DNA of 52,482 nt. Source: a virus. The position numbers were made by a program, and so were the translations under genes. The notes beneath the pieces were generated by a model. The model searched no databases. It had not been told where the DNA came from and was given only the letters and a program-made list of their open reading frames with translations. Positions 1-8,969 of this stretch are shown piece after piece. The first letter of the stretch is position 1, and every line of letters starts with the position of its first letter. The stretch covers positions 1 to 52,482 of IMG/VR virus record IMGVR_UViG_3300005253_000354, one strand, 5' to 3'.

Positions 1-234
1 CAACACGCAACACCCTCGCGCAACACCCTCGCGCAACACTTGGCGCAATGTCCCTGTCCAGGCCGCAGGGGTTAGACGGCCCGAGCCCTCGGACCTGGCC
101 GGCTGTAATCGAATCGCCGCGCCAACTTGCGTCGCCTATTGCGGGCGACCGTTGTGCAACGCTTCCCGGATTGTTCCGGATTGTTCCGGGCGCTTTCCCG
201 GTTGCCGACGCCAACCTCGAGGGGTCACAGGTGG
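1..234. other. Left-end non-coding stretch with short direct repeats
   Basis: I see no convincing gene here. The 13-mer GCAACACCCTCGC occurs at 7-19 and 20-32, with a shorter degenerate copy at 33-44. GGATTGTTCC is repeated twice around 170-188. If the phage genome is circularly permuted, this would be the intergenic space between the replication genes and the packaging genes. No tRNA, promoter or terminator is evident. Confidence 0.4.
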
Positions 235-1587
235 ATGACCGGCGCGCTGCGCATCGAATATCACTCCGTCGCGACGCTGGTTCCCTATGCTCGGAATGCG
301 CGGACGCATGACGACGCCCAGGTCGCGCAGATCGCGGCGTCCATCCAGGAGTTCGGCTGGACGAATCCGGTCCTGATCGATGGCGCCGGCGGAATTATTG
401 CGGGTCACGGGCGCGTTTTGGCGGCGCTTCTCCTGGGCATCGAGAAGATCCCGTGCATTCAGCTGGGGCACCTATCTGAGGCGCAACGGCGCGCCTATGC
501 TCTCGCCGACAATAAGATCGCGCTTAATGCCGGTTGGGACGAGGAAATGCTTGCCGCCGAGCTCGTGGACCTGGAGGCCTTCGGCTTCGATCTCGACTTG
601 ACCGGGTTCGCTGCCGAGGAGATCCTGGCGCTCACGGCATCGCAAGAGGCGAGCGAGGGTGAGACGCCCGCCGACGAGGCACCCGGGCCGCCGGCGTTTC
701 CTGTCGCTCGACCTGGCGATCTCTGGCTGCTGGGGCGTCATCGTGTCTTTTGTGGCGATGCGACGGTGCCGGCGCATGTCGCGCGGCTGCTCGGCCGGGC
801 CAAGCCGCACCTGATGGTCACCGATCCTCCCTATGGGGTCGAGTATGATCCAGGCTGGCGAAAGAAGGCGGGGATTAGCTCGGAGGATGCCGCCGTCGGG
901 AGTGTCAGCAATGATGATCGGGCGGATTGGCGACAGGCATGGGCGCTGTTCCCCGGCTCGGTCGCCTACGTTTGGCATGGTGGTCTCGCTGCGCCAGTGG
1001 TGTTTGACAGTCTCCGGGCTTGCGGCTTTGAGGCTCGGGCACAGATCGTTTGGATCAAGACCCGGCCGGTAATTTCGCGGGGTCACTACAACTGGCAGCA
1101 CGAGACCGCGGTCTATGCGCAAAAGCCCGACCAAGAGGACCGCTGGCGTTTTTCGCAGGAGCATGAGCTCTCGGCCTACGCCGTTAAGAAGGGCGAGACC
1201 GGCGCCTGGAATGGCGGGCATAAACAGTCGACGGTCTGGTTTATCGAGCACATGAAATCCGAGACCGGCCATGGGACTCAGAAGCCGGTCGAGTGCATGC
1301 GCCGTCCCATCGTCAACAATTCGACGCCGGGCGCCGAGGTCTACGACCCTTTCCTGGGAAGCGGAACCACCATCATCGCGGCCGAAATGGAAGGCCGGCG
1401 GTGCCTGGGGCTCGAGATCGATCCGGCCTATGTCGATGTCATCGTGCAACGCTGGCAGGACTTCGTCGCCGCGGCCGCGATGCTCGAGGGCGACGGCCGG
1501 ACCTTCGAGGAAGTGGCGATCGAAAGGCGGGCCGAGATTGAAACCGCAGAAGCCGGCGAACTCCGAATCCAAGAAATCGCTCAATGA
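235..1587 (+). CDS. ParB-N domain / DNA adenine-or-cytosine-N4 methyltransferase fusion
   Basis: The N-terminal part (about residues 8-100) is a ParB/Srx-like domain with the G-H-G-R box (IIAGHGR). The C-terminal part is an amino-methyltransferase with DPPY at residues 197-200 and the SAM-binding DPFLGSGTT at 371-379. The order catalytic motif first, SAM motif second fits a beta-class N6-A/N4-C DNA methylase. The ATG at 235 is preferred over upstream in-frame starts because the domain begins directly after it and GAGGGG lies upstream. Such fusions often sit just before terminase genes in alphaproteobacterial prophages. Likely role: self-methylation of phage DNA against restriction, or regulation. 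Target sequence unknown. Confidence 0.88.
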   Translation: MTGALRIEYHSVATLVPYARNARTHDDAQVAQIAASIQEFGWTNPVLIDGAGGIIAGHGRVLAALLLGIEKIPCIQLGHLSEAQRRAYALADNKIALNAGWDEEMLAAELVDLEAFGFDLDLTGFAAEEILALTASQEASEGETPADEAPGPPAFPVARPGDLWLLGRHRVFCGDATVPAHVARLLGRAKPHLMVTDPPYGVEYDPGWRKKAGISSEDAAVGSVSNDDRADWRQAWALFPGSVAYVWHGGLAAPVVFDSLRACGFEARAQIVWIKTRPVISRGHYNWQHETAVYAQKPDQEDRWRFSQEHELSAYAVKKGETGAWNGGHKQSTVWFIEHMKSETGHGTQKPVECMRRPIVNNSTPGAEVYDPFLGSGTTIIAAEMEGRRCLGLEIDPAYVDVIVQRWQDFVAAAAMLEGDGRTFEEVAIERRAEIETAEAGELRIQEIAQ

Positions 1588-2293
1588 CCTGAGCTCTAGG
1601 GCTGCGGTCGCGACCAAGCGCCGGCCGAAAAAGGTCACGCGCCAGCTGGCGACGCCGGCGGCGCGCGATGCGATCGCCGGCCTCGAGAACGGGCTCGACG
1701 TTTTCGGGTTTACCAAGGGGCAGTTCTCTTTCGTCGACTTGCTCGACGCGGTGCTCGACCTGACCGGCCCGGCCACGCTGACGGTGGCCACCTGGACGGC
1801 CGCCTCTGCCGATGCGGCGTTCCTCGGCGGTTGGTGTGCGCAGGGAAGGATTCGCCAGTTTCGCCTGCTCATCGACTATTCGTTTCTGACGCGCAAGGGC
1901 GGGGCCGACGCGGTCGACGAGGTGATCCGGAATTTCGGGCCCGGCGCGGTCCGGGTCACGCGGACACATGCGAAATGGGGCCTGGTCATGGGCGCCGATG
2001 CCGAGATCGCGATCCTCACAAGCATGAATCTGAACAAGAATCCGCGTTTCGAGTATCTTCATTGCACCTGGGACCCGGCCGTCGTCGCGCTGCTCGCCGG
2101 CATCGCCGACGAGATTTGGCAAAGTCCGGAGCTCGCCGTGGCCGCCAAGATGCGACCCCAGGAACACAAGAACATCTTTGGTGGATTGGGTCCGGCCAAC
2201 GCGGGCCCGGCGGCGCCCGCCGGCGGGCTCAACGCGGAGCTCGAGGGGATGGATCTCGGGGATTTCGTCGAGGAGCTCGATTTTAATCTTTGA
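1538..2293 (+). CDS. PLD-like protein with degenerate HKD motif
   Basis: The frame is open after the methylase. The best start is TTG 1538, with AAAGGCGG about 8 nt upstream, which overlaps the methylase end by 50 bp. The middle of the protein (THAKWGLVMG, then TSMNLNKNPRFE) resembles a phospholipase-D HxK...N...E half-site, but the usual Asp of HKD is missing. The C-terminus is Gly/Ala-rich and then acidic. The downstream neighbour is the small terminase. It may be a nuclease-like or DNA-binding accessory of packaging; catalysis is doubtful. The start codon is uncertain. Confidence 0.6.
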   Translation: MKPQKPANSESKKSLNDLSSRAAVATKRRPKKVTRQLATPAARDAIAGLENGLDVFGFTKGQFSFVDLLDAVLDLTGPATLTVATWTAASADAAFLGGWCAQGRIRQFRLLIDYSFLTRKGGADAVDEVIRNFGPGAVRVTRTHAKWGLVMGADAEIAILTSMNLNKNPRFEYLHCTWDPAVVALLAGIADEIWQSPELAVAAKMRPQEHKNIFGGLGPANAGPAAPAGGLNAELEGMDLGDFVEELDFNL

Positions 2294-2476
2294 TGGTTTG
2301 AAGGCGCCGGACGCGCCGTAGTTCGAGGCGCCGAGGGGCGGGAAAAAGCCCGGCGGCGGGCGTACACGCCGGGCCGCCCCGCTCCGGATATTTCCTGGCC
2401 CCGGGAACCGACGCGAGTGCGTCAAGCGGTCCTTACGCAGACAGCGGGGGGGGTCAACAGACGAGGCTGTGTCGCC
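2294..2476. other. Intergenic region before terminase; hairpin, possible cos region
   Basis: This 183-bp gap lies directly upstream of the small terminase gene, the position of cos in lambda-type phages. It contains strong GC inverted repeats around 2352-2385 (arms GGCGGC..GGGCGT and ACGCC..GCCGCC), and a G-run near 2446-2453. No coding potential is evident. Assignment as cos is inference from position only. Confidence 0.35.
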
Positions 2477-3130
2477 ATGAGCATCGAGACGCCGATCGCC
2501 GACACGGCTGCGGAGATCGTGGGCGTCCGAGCGGCTGCGCGCGCTCTGGATATCAACCCCTCGACGGTCAGTCGCTACCTCAAAGACTTCCCGGAGCTCA
2601 ACCAGGGCGACGAGGTCGGCCCGAAGGTCGACCCCGAGGCGCTGCGCCGACACCGGTTGGCGAACATCAACCAGGCGCGTTCGGGGAGTCACGGCGGACG
2701 GCTGTTGGGTGAGAGTGCGCCGGCGCCCGCCGGCGAGGATCTGGCACCCGCCGGCGGCGGCGATGCAACGGTCACGAACAAGGCGAGAAAGGAAGCCGAG
2801 GCGCCGAGCTATGCGGTGGCGAAAGCGGTCCGCGAGACGGTGCTCGCCCAGCGGGCGCGGATCGATCTCGACGAAAAACGCGGTCTCTTGGTCGTGCGCC
2901 AAGAGATCGAGGACGCGATCTTCGAGGCCGGGACCGTCCTGCAGCGCGAGCTCCTCGAGCTCGGCTCGCAGTTGTCCGACCGTCTGGCTGCGATGGACTC
3001 TCCGCGGGAGATCGCGCTCTTGCTTGAGGGCGAGCACCGCCGCGTCCTGGCCGGCCTGGCGGCCACCCTTCGGGCGTCCGCCCGGTCGGACGAGGCGCAG
3101 GATAAAGCCATTGCGTTCGCCGAGGTCTAA
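2477..3130 (+). CDS. Terminase small subunit (Nu1-like)
   Basis: The protein has 217 residues. Near the N-terminus is a helix-turn-helix (VRAAARALDINPSTVSRYLK), as expected for a subunit that recognises the packaging site, followed by a charged Ala-rich linker and a helical C-terminal half. ATG 2477 is chosen over GTG 2417 because the conserved part begins there and GACGAGG lies just upstream. The gene end overlaps the large terminase start. Together with the large subunit it would form the packaging motor that cuts phage DNA and loads it into the prohead. Confidence 0.8.
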   Translation: MSIETPIADTAAEIVGVRAAARALDINPSTVSRYLKDFPELNQGDEVGPKVDPEALRRHRLANINQARSGSHGGRLLGESAPAPAGEDLAPAGGGDATVTNKARKEAEAPSYAVAKAVRETVLAQRARIDLDEKRGLLVVRQEIEDAIFEAGTVLQRELLELGSQLSDRLAAMDSPREIALLLEGEHRRVLAGLAATLRASARSDEAQDKAIAFAEV

Positions 3131-5195
3131 GGCTTGGGCCGGCATCGTCGCCGGCGGTGCCGTCTTCGCCCGCGTCTTCGCGCCGGCGATCGACCCGCCG
3201 CCGGTGCTGAGCGTCGCCGAGTGGGCCGAGGCCAGCCGGATCGTGTCGCCGGAAAGCGGATCACCCTATCCCGGCGAGTGGAAGAACGACCTTGTTCCCT
3301 ACGCTGTCGAGCCGATGGAGTGTCTCTCGTTCAAGGATCCATGTCGCGACGTAATCTTCAAGAAGAGTCACCAGATCGGCGGCACCGAGATCGGAGTCAA
3401 CCTGTTCGGCTATTTGGTCGATCGACAGCCCTGTCCCGTCGTCATCGTGCTTCCGACGATCGACGAGGCGGTCAAGTACGACCGAGTCAAACTGACGCCG
3501 ACGATCGAAACGACGCCGGCGCTACGCTCCAAGGTGCGCGCGCAACGGAGCCGGGACGAGTCCGGCTCGACCATGGCTTTCAAGCGGTTCGCCGGCGGGT
3601 TCGCCCAGCTGGTCGGGGCGAATAGTTCGGTCGGGCTGCAGATGATCTCCGCGCGCGTTCTTATCGCCGAGGAGATCTCGGGCTGGCCGCAGGACGCCGG
3701 CAACCGCGGGGATCCGCTGGCCCAAGTCGAGAAGCGCTTGACCGCGTGGTCGCTCCGCGGCCAGAAGCGCTATTATTCGTCGACGCCGGACCTCACGGGC
3801 AGCTGTCGGATCTCGGCGAAATATGAGCGATCCGATCAGCGCCGCTATTATGTTCCCTGCCCTCAGTGCGGCACGTTCCAGACTCTCCGGTTTGAAAATC
3901 TCAAATGGAAGAAGAAGCGCCCGCCGTTCGGCGCCCATTTCGTCTGCGCCGCCAATGGCTGCGTGATCGAGCACCACGACAAGCGCGCCATGGTCGCGGC
4001 CGGGGCATGGGTGAAGACTTACGTCGACGATGACGAGGACGGCGAGGCGACGGACGTGCCGGGCCCGGTTATCGAGCCGAAAGACCTCGAGCGCTATCGA
4101 GCGCGCGCCAGCAACGGCCGGCAACCGGGCTTTGCGATCTGGCAAGCGTACAGTCCCTTTACCGATTGGGACGAGATCGTCGCCGAGCGCCTCGAGTCGA
4201 AGGGCGACCCCTTCAAGGAAAAGACCTTCACGCAGCAAGTCCTCGGCGAGCCATACGAGGAGAGCGGCGAGGCGCCGGACTTCGAGAAGCTGGTGGCGCG
4301 CGTCGAGCCCTATCCGCTCGGCAAGATACCGCCCGGCGGCCTGGTGCTGACCGGCATGGCCGACGTCCAGATCAACCGCATCGAATATGGCATCTACGCC
4401 TGGGGCATCGGCATGACCGCCTGGCTGGTCGACAAGGGCGTGATCCTGGGCGACCCGGCGCAAGTCGAGACCTGGGCCGGGCTCGACAAGGTGGTGGCGC
4501 GCGAATACGAGGACTGGCAGGGCCGCCGCTGGCCGGTCGAGGCCTTCGGGGTCGACGCCGGGTATCTCTCCAACATGGTCTATCTGTTCTGCCGCAAGCG
4601 CGAGCGGGTCTACGCGCTCGACGGCCGCGGCGGCCACCTGCACCCGCCGATCGGCACGCCCAAGCGCATGAGCGTGTCGTTTCGCGGCAAGCGCCTCGCG
4701 CGCGGCGTCATGCTCTGGCCGACCGGTACCTGGTCGCTGAAATCCTGGCTCTATGCCGCCGCGCGCAAGACCATCGAGGGGCCGGACGAGGACGGCAACT
4801 GGCCGCTCGGCTGCCTGCACTACCCGGACGCCTGCGACCTGGAATTCTTCAAGCAACTGACCGCTGAATACATCGTGCAGGTCGAGGTCAAGGGCGGTCT
4901 GCGCCGCGAGTGGCGCAAGATCAAGGGCCAGGCCAACGAGCAGCTGGACATCTTCGTCGGCGCCCGGGCCCTGGCCGCGCACCTGCGCCTCGACAACCTG
5001 AGCCGTGAGGACTGGGCCCGCATCGCGCAGGAGCGCGGCGCGCCGCCGGACCAGGTCCAGCGCGACCTGGCCGAACTCTGGGCACCGACGCCGGTGGCCG
5101 CGGCCGCCAAGGCTGGCGAGAAGACGCCCGCACCCGAACCCGGCCGCGACCCGGCGGACGCCGCCACCTCCACGCGCTCGCGCTGGATGAACTGA
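3111..5195 (+). CDS. Terminase large subunit, GpA family
   Basis: This is an ATPase-nuclease of the lambda GpA type. A deviant Walker A lies in KKSHQIGGTEIGVN (about residues 82-95) and a Walker B-like segment in ARVLIAEEISGWP. A CPxC...C zinc-finger-like stretch follows (CPQCGTF). The C-terminal half carries acidic motifs such as GVDAGYL that fit the RNase-H-like nuclease. Length from TTG 3111 is 694 residues, usual for GpA. The TTG start overlaps the small subunit by 20 bp; a GTG near 3204 is the alternative. Highly confident in the family, less in the start. Confidence 0.9.
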   Translation: MRSPRSKAWAGIVAGGAVFARVFAPAIDPPPVLSVAEWAEASRIVSPESGSPYPGEWKNDLVPYAVEPMECLSFKDPCRDVIFKKSHQIGGTEIGVNLFGYLVDRQPCPVVIVLPTIDEAVKYDRVKLTPTIETTPALRSKVRAQRSRDESGSTMAFKRFAGGFAQLVGANSSVGLQMISARVLIAEEISGWPQDAGNRGDPLAQVEKRLTAWSLRGQKRYYSSTPDLTGSCRISAKYERSDQRRYYVPCPQCGTFQTLRFENLKWKKKRPPFGAHFVCAANGCVIEHHDKRAMVAAGAWVKTYVDDDEDGEATDVPGPVIEPKDLERYRARASNGRQPGFAIWQAYSPFTDWDEIVAERLESKGDPFKEKTFTQQVLGEPYEESGEAPDFEKLVARVEPYPLGKIPPGGLVLTGMADVQINRIEYGIYAWGIGMTAWLVDKGVILGDPAQVETWAGLDKVVAREYEDWQGRRWPVEAFGVDAGYLSNMVYLFCRKRERVYALDGRGGHLHPPIGTPKRMSVSFRGKRLARGVMLWPTGTWSLKSWLYAAARKTIEGPDEDGNWPLGCLHYPDACDLEFFKQLTAEYIVQVEVKGGLRREWRKIKGQANEQLDIFVGARALAAHLRLDNLSREDWARIAQERGAPPDQVQRDLAELWAPTPVAAAAKAGEKTPAPEPGRDPADAATSTRSRWMN

Positions 5196-5206
5196 GGGGG
5201 GAGCTC

Positions 5207-5422
5207 ATGGCGACTCTGGCCCAACTCAAGACCCGTCGCGACGATCTCCAGGCGGCGCTCGATTCGGGCGTGCTGTCGTTGCGCGAGGGCGACAAGCAGG
5301 TGACCTACCGCACCGCCGAGGAAATGGCGCGCCGGCTCGAAGCGCTGGCCCGAGAGATCGCCGAGCTCGAGGGCACGGAGACCACCAAGGGCATCTATCC
5401 GCAACTCAACAAGGGCTGGTGA
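5207..5422 (+). CDS. gpW-like head-tail joining protein
   Basis: The protein has 71 residues, the usual size of lambda gpW. It shows the typical pattern of an N-terminal helix (LAQLKTRRDDLQAAL), a short beta part (VTYRT) and a second helix (MARRLEALAREIAELE). GGGGGGAG-type Shine-Dalgarno sequence lies just upstream of ATG 5207. It sits between the large terminase and the portal, as in lambda. Its role would be to close the portal vertex and form the connector for tail attachment. Confidence 0.85.
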   Translation: MATLAQLKTRRDDLQAALDSGVLSLREGDKQVTYRTAEEMARRLEALAREIAELEGTETTKGIYPQLNKGW

Positions 5423-6999
5423 TGAACCCCAACTGCTACATCGGGCGGGTCACGTTCAAGCCCGGATTCCAACCAGGCGCCAGTGCCTCCAAGCCGCTTC
5501 CGGCCTACGACGCGGGCGCCGGCACCAGCCGGCGGCAGAGCAGCTGGCTGGCCACGTCGTCGGGCGTCAACACGGCGCTGATCGGCCACGTCGCCACGCT
5601 GCGCAACCGCGCGCGCGACCAGATCCGCAAGAACCCCTGGGCCGGCCAGATCATCAGTTCTTTCGTCGCCAACGCGATCGGGACCGGCATCAAGCCGAAG
5701 TCCAAACACCCCAGAGAGGCGGTGCGCGAGACCCTGCATGCGGCCTGGCTCGACTGGACCGATGAGTCGGACACGGAAGGCGTGGGCAATTTCTACGCGC
5801 AACAGGCGCTGGTCGTGCGTGGGCTCTTCGAATCCGGCGAGACCTTCGTCCGGCTCCGCCCGCGCCGCCTGGGTGAGGGGCCGGAGGTGCCGCTACAGCT
5901 TCAGGTCATCGAGGCCGACCACGTCCCGCTATTCGAGAACCGCTTGCTTCCGGGACGGAACATCGTCATCGCCGGCGTCGAGTTCGACGCCCAGGGCCGC
6001 CGCGTCGCGTACCATATGTATCGGGAGCACCCGGGCGAGTTCCTCAGCGCACGGCCGCGCGGCCTGGAGCTCGAGCGGGTGCCGGCGGCCGAGATCCTGC
6101 ACGTCTTCGAGCGCCAGCGTCCGGGCCAGGTGCGCGGCGCGCCGCGCCTCGCCGCCGTGCTCGCGCGTCTCCATGACCTCGACCAGTATGAGGACGCCGA
6201 GCTGGTGCGCAAAAAAGTGACGGCGCTGTTCGCCGGCTTCATCACGCCGGGGCTGGACGTCGACCACGTCCCGCTGGTGGAGCGCGCGCCCGACAAGGAT
6301 GGCTGGGAGGCTCCGGCGTTTGAGCCCGGCTTGATGTCGATACTGCCCGCCGGGTCCGAGATCACGTTCGCCGCCCCGGCGGAAGTCGGCACGACCTACG
6401 ATCCCTTCATGAAGTGGAACTTGCGCGCGGCCGCCGCCGGCGCCGGGGTCACCTACGAACAGGCGACCGGCGATCTCTCGGACGTCAACTTCTCCTCGAT
6501 CCGCGCCGGCCTCCTGGAATTCCGCCGCGGTATCGAGCAGTTCCAGCAGGCCACGCCGGTCCGCCAACTCAACCGCCCGGTCTGGCGGCTCTGGCTCGAA
6601 CAGGCGGCGCTCGCGGGCGTCATCGACGCCAGCGACTTCCTGGCCGACCGCGGCGCCTATCAGCGGGTCCAGTGGATCGGCCAGGGCTGGCAATGGGTCG
6701 ACCCGGAGAAGGAACAGAAAGCCGCGGTCCGCGAGATCCGCGCCGGCATGACCAGCCGGGCGCGGGTCATCGCCGCGCGCGGTGACGACATCGAGGAGAT
6801 CGACCGCGAGATTGCCGAGGACAAGAAACGCGGCGACGGCCTCGGCCTGGTGCTCGATTCCGATCCGAGTGCGGTCAGCCTGACCGGCGCGACCCAAGCC
6901 AAGCCTGCGGGCTCGGCGCTGCCCGATCCGACCGAGGAAGCCGCCGTCCTCAACCCGCCGGAAGACGCGCCCGAGGAAAAGGAAGGTGAGGAAGAATGA
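5422..6999 (+). CDS. Portal protein, lambda GpB family
   Basis: A 525-residue protein. The N-terminal segment (RNRARDQIRKNPWAGQIISS, then ANAIGTGIKPK) and the later GQVRGAPRLAAVLARLHDLDQ are typical of lambda-family portals. The ATG at 5422 overlaps the gpW stop; a GTG three bases upstream is possible. The C-terminal ~80 residues are acidic and likely disordered. Forms the dodecameric DNA gate at one capsid vertex and is the docking site for terminase. Confidence 0.92.
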   Translation: MNPNCYIGRVTFKPGFQPGASASKPLPAYDAGAGTSRRQSSWLATSSGVNTALIGHVATLRNRARDQIRKNPWAGQIISSFVANAIGTGIKPKSKHPREAVRETLHAAWLDWTDESDTEGVGNFYAQQALVVRGLFESGETFVRLRPRRLGEGPEVPLQLQVIEADHVPLFENRLLPGRNIVIAGVEFDAQGRRVAYHMYREHPGEFLSARPRGLELERVPAAEILHVFERQRPGQVRGAPRLAAVLARLHDLDQYEDAELVRKKVTALFAGFITPGLDVDHVPLVERAPDKDGWEAPAFEPGLMSILPAGSEITFAAPAEVGTTYDPFMKWNLRAAAAGAGVTYEQATGDLSDVNFSSIRAGLLEFRRGIEQFQQATPVRQLNRPVWRLWLEQAALAGVIDASDFLADRGAYQRVQWIGQGWQWVDPEKEQKAAVREIRAGMTSRARVIAARGDDIEEIDREIAEDKKRGDGLGLVLDSDPSAVSLTGATQAKPAGSALPDPTEEAAVLNPPEDAPEEKEGEEE

Positions 7000-7928
7000 C
7001 CCACCTTCCGTTCTGGTCGCGGCGCCTGCTTGGCAAGCCGCATCTTATCAGCGAACGCGGCGCGTTGGCCGTGCTCGGCGCGATCGCGCCGCGCCTCGGC
7101 ATCGCGCGGGTCCTGGACGCATCCGGCGTGGCGCTCGACCTTGCCGCGCCGCTCTCGCCGCCGGCGGCTGCGTTTGACGACCACGAGTGCGATGGCAGCG
7201 AGCGAGGCGGCCGACTGTTCGCTTTCGACGAGTCGACGGGCATCGCGCACATTCCCATCGAAGGCGAATTGGTGCACCGCTTCGGCCACCTGAACCCGCA
7301 CTCGGGCATGACCGGCTACAACGCGATCAAGCTCAAGGTGCTCGCCGCCGCCGAAGACCCGGCGGTGAAGGGCACCCTGCTCGACTTCGATTCCCCGGGC
7401 GGCGAGGTCTTCGGCGCCGACGGCGCCGCCGAGGCGATCTTCCTGGCGCGCGAGGCGAAACCGATCTGGGCCCTGGTCAACGAGATGGCGACCAGCGCCG
7501 CCTACTGGCTGGCGTCCGCTGCGAACGTGGTGATCGCGCCGCCGACCGCCGACACCGGCTCGATCGGCGTCGTCATGGTGCACGTCGATATGTCCCGCGC
7601 CCTCGACATCGAGGGGCTGACGGTGACGTTGATCCATGCCGGCGCCCACAAGGTCGACGGCCACCCCTTCGAGCCCTTGCCCGAGGGCGTGGAGGCGGGA
7701 TTCCAAGCCGAAGTCGACGAGATCCGCAACCTGTTCGCGGGCAAGGTAGCGCGCAACCGCGGGATGACCGCGGCCGCGGTGCTTGATACCGAGGCCCGCG
7801 TCTTCATGGGCGCGGCGGGCGAGACCGCCGGGCTGATCGATGCGGTCGCCTCCGAGGACGAAGTTATCGACGAATTCGCGGCGCGCCTGGCGCGCGCGGA
7901 GACTGTGGCCCTGCTCCCCACGGGCTGA
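6996..7928 (+). CDS. S49-family head maturation protease
   Basis: A SppA/GpC-like serine protease of 310 residues. The DFDSPGGEV segment (131-138) and the nucleophile Ser167 in EMATSAAYWL are visible; Lys219 in HAGAHKVDG is the probable general base of the Ser-Lys dyad. The start overlaps the portal stop by 4 bp. In lambda the protease carries the scaffold as a C-terminal extension; here the next gene (7952) seems to supply the scaffold separately. It would process scaffold and portal during prohead maturation. Confidence 0.9.
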   Translation: MTHLPFWSRRLLGKPHLISERGALAVLGAIAPRLGIARVLDASGVALDLAAPLSPPAAAFDDHECDGSERGGRLFAFDESTGIAHIPIEGELVHRFGHLNPHSGMTGYNAIKLKVLAAAEDPAVKGTLLDFDSPGGEVFGADGAAEAIFLAREAKPIWALVNEMATSAAYWLASAANVVIAPPTADTGSIGVVMVHVDMSRALDIEGLTVTLIHAGAHKVDGHPFEPLPEGVEAGFQAEVDEIRNLFAGKVARNRGMTAAAVLDTEARVFMGAAGETAGLIDAVASEDEVIDEFAARLARAETVALLPTG

Positions 7929-7951
7929 ACCCGAAAACGAAAGGAAGCACG

Positions 7952-8455
7952 ATGCGAAACCCACTCGCAGGGATCGGCCTGCGCGGCAAGCGGGCCGACG
8001 ATGACGACGCCAAGGCCGAGGAAGACGAAGACGAGATGAAGGCCGCCGCCGAAGCCGAGGCCGCCGAAGCCGAGGCTGCGAAGGCGCAGGAGGAAGACGA
8101 GGACGAGGACGACGAGGACGACGACGACGAGGACGAGCCGTTCTCCAAGAAAGACGCCCGGCGTCTGGCCGCCAAGGCGGAGCGCAAGGCGGCGCGCGAA
8201 TTGCGCGGCTACGCCCGCGAGGTGGCCGACCTCTGCACGCTTGCCGGCAAGGCGGAACTGGCGGCCGAGTTCATCGCCAAGAACGTCTCCGTCGCCGACG
8301 TGCGCAAGACGCTGCTCGGGCAGCGCGCCAGCGCCTCCTCGGCCGCCGAGATCGCCGGGCACACCGGCCCGGATTCGGGTCGCACCACGGCGGCGCTGTG
8401 GGACAAGGCCGTGGCGCGCACCAACGCGCGTTTCTCACCCGGGACCCCGGCGTAA
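7952..8455 (+). CDS. Acidic scaffold-like protein
   Basis: The 167-residue protein is dominated in its first half by Glu/Ala coiled-coil sequence and an almost unbroken Asp/Glu run (about residues 49-67), encoded by GAC/GAG repeats. The second half is basic and helical (KKDARRLAAKAERKAARELR). Lying between the head protease and the capsid genes, it occupies the place of the lambda Nu3 scaffold, which also is charged and helical. No direct family motif is seen, so the function is inferred from position and composition. Confidence 0.6.
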   Translation: MRNPLAGIGLRGKRADDDDAKAEEDEDEMKAAAEAEAAEAEAAKAQEEDEDEDDEDDDDEDEPFSKKDARRLAAKAERKAARELRGYAREVADLCTLAGKAELAAEFIAKNVSVADVRKTLLGQRASASSAAEIAGHTGPDSGRTTAALWDKAVARTNARFSPGTPA

Positions 8456-8476
8456 CCCGACCCCTTTTGCGTAATC

Positions 8477-8506
8477 CAAGCCCCGCGCGAGATCGCGCGG
8501 GGCTTG
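8477..8506 (+). terminator. Strong hairpin before the decoration gene
   Basis: A perfect 13-bp stem (CAAGCCCCGCGCG / CGCGCGGGGCTTG) with a 4-nt loop. It is not followed by a T-run, and the Shine-Dalgarno GGAGG of the next gene follows at once. More likely an mRNA 5'-stabilising or processing hairpin than an intrinsic terminator. Confidence 0.6.
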
Positions 8507-8522
8507 AATCGGAGGAACCATC

Positions 8523-8909
8523 ATGCTCGTTAAAACCGAAGCCCGCCACACGGCGGAATTCATCCTGTCCGAGGGACCGGGCGGTATCTCGCGCGACAAC
8601 GGCACCGTCCTCAAGGGGCAGAAGCTCAAGGTCGGCGAGGTCGTCCAGAAGGACGGCGCCGGCAAGCTGATCGCCGCCGACGGCAACCTGACGTCCGCCG
8701 GCGACGTTCAGACCGAGGTTGCCGGCATCGTGATCGACGCGATCGACGCGAGCGCCACCGGAGCGGACGCGGATGTCGCGGCCGCGTACATCGCGCGCCT
8801 CGCGGAGGTCAACAACAACCTCCTGACCTATCCGGCCGAATCGACGGCCGGCGGGGAGAAGGCGGCGGTCAACGCCAGCCTCGCCAAGCTCTTCATCATC
8901 GCGCGCTAG
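8523..8909 (+). CDS. Head decoration protein (lambda gpD-like)
   Basis: A 128-residue protein of the HDPD family: the N-terminal EFILSEGPGGISRDNGTV, the central LKGQKLKVGEVV strand and the C-terminal hydrophobic end resemble lambda gpD, which trimerises on the expanded capsid to stabilise it. It directly precedes the major capsid gene, as in lambda, and has a good Shine-Dalgarno (GGAGG) 7 nt before ATG. A strong hairpin precedes the gene. Confidence 0.85.
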   Translation: MLVKTEARHTAEFILSEGPGGISRDNGTVLKGQKLKVGEVVQKDGAGKLIAADGNLTSAGDVQTEVAGIVIDAIDASATGADADVAAAYIARLAEVNNNLLTYPAESTAGGEKAAVNASLAKLFIIAR

Positions 8910-8969
8910 CTCGACACCGCGCGCCAAGTGTCCCCCGGCGTCGGCCGGCGAGAAACGGAGTAAGGAATC

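Noticed and set aside
1439-3145. Long antisense reading frame (568 codons) opposite the methylase, PLD-like and small terminase genes
   Set aside because: Shadow of GC-rich coding DNA; no Shine-Dalgarno, no domain, and better genes lie on the plus strand. The same applies to the other long minus-strand frames across 3,500-31,000.
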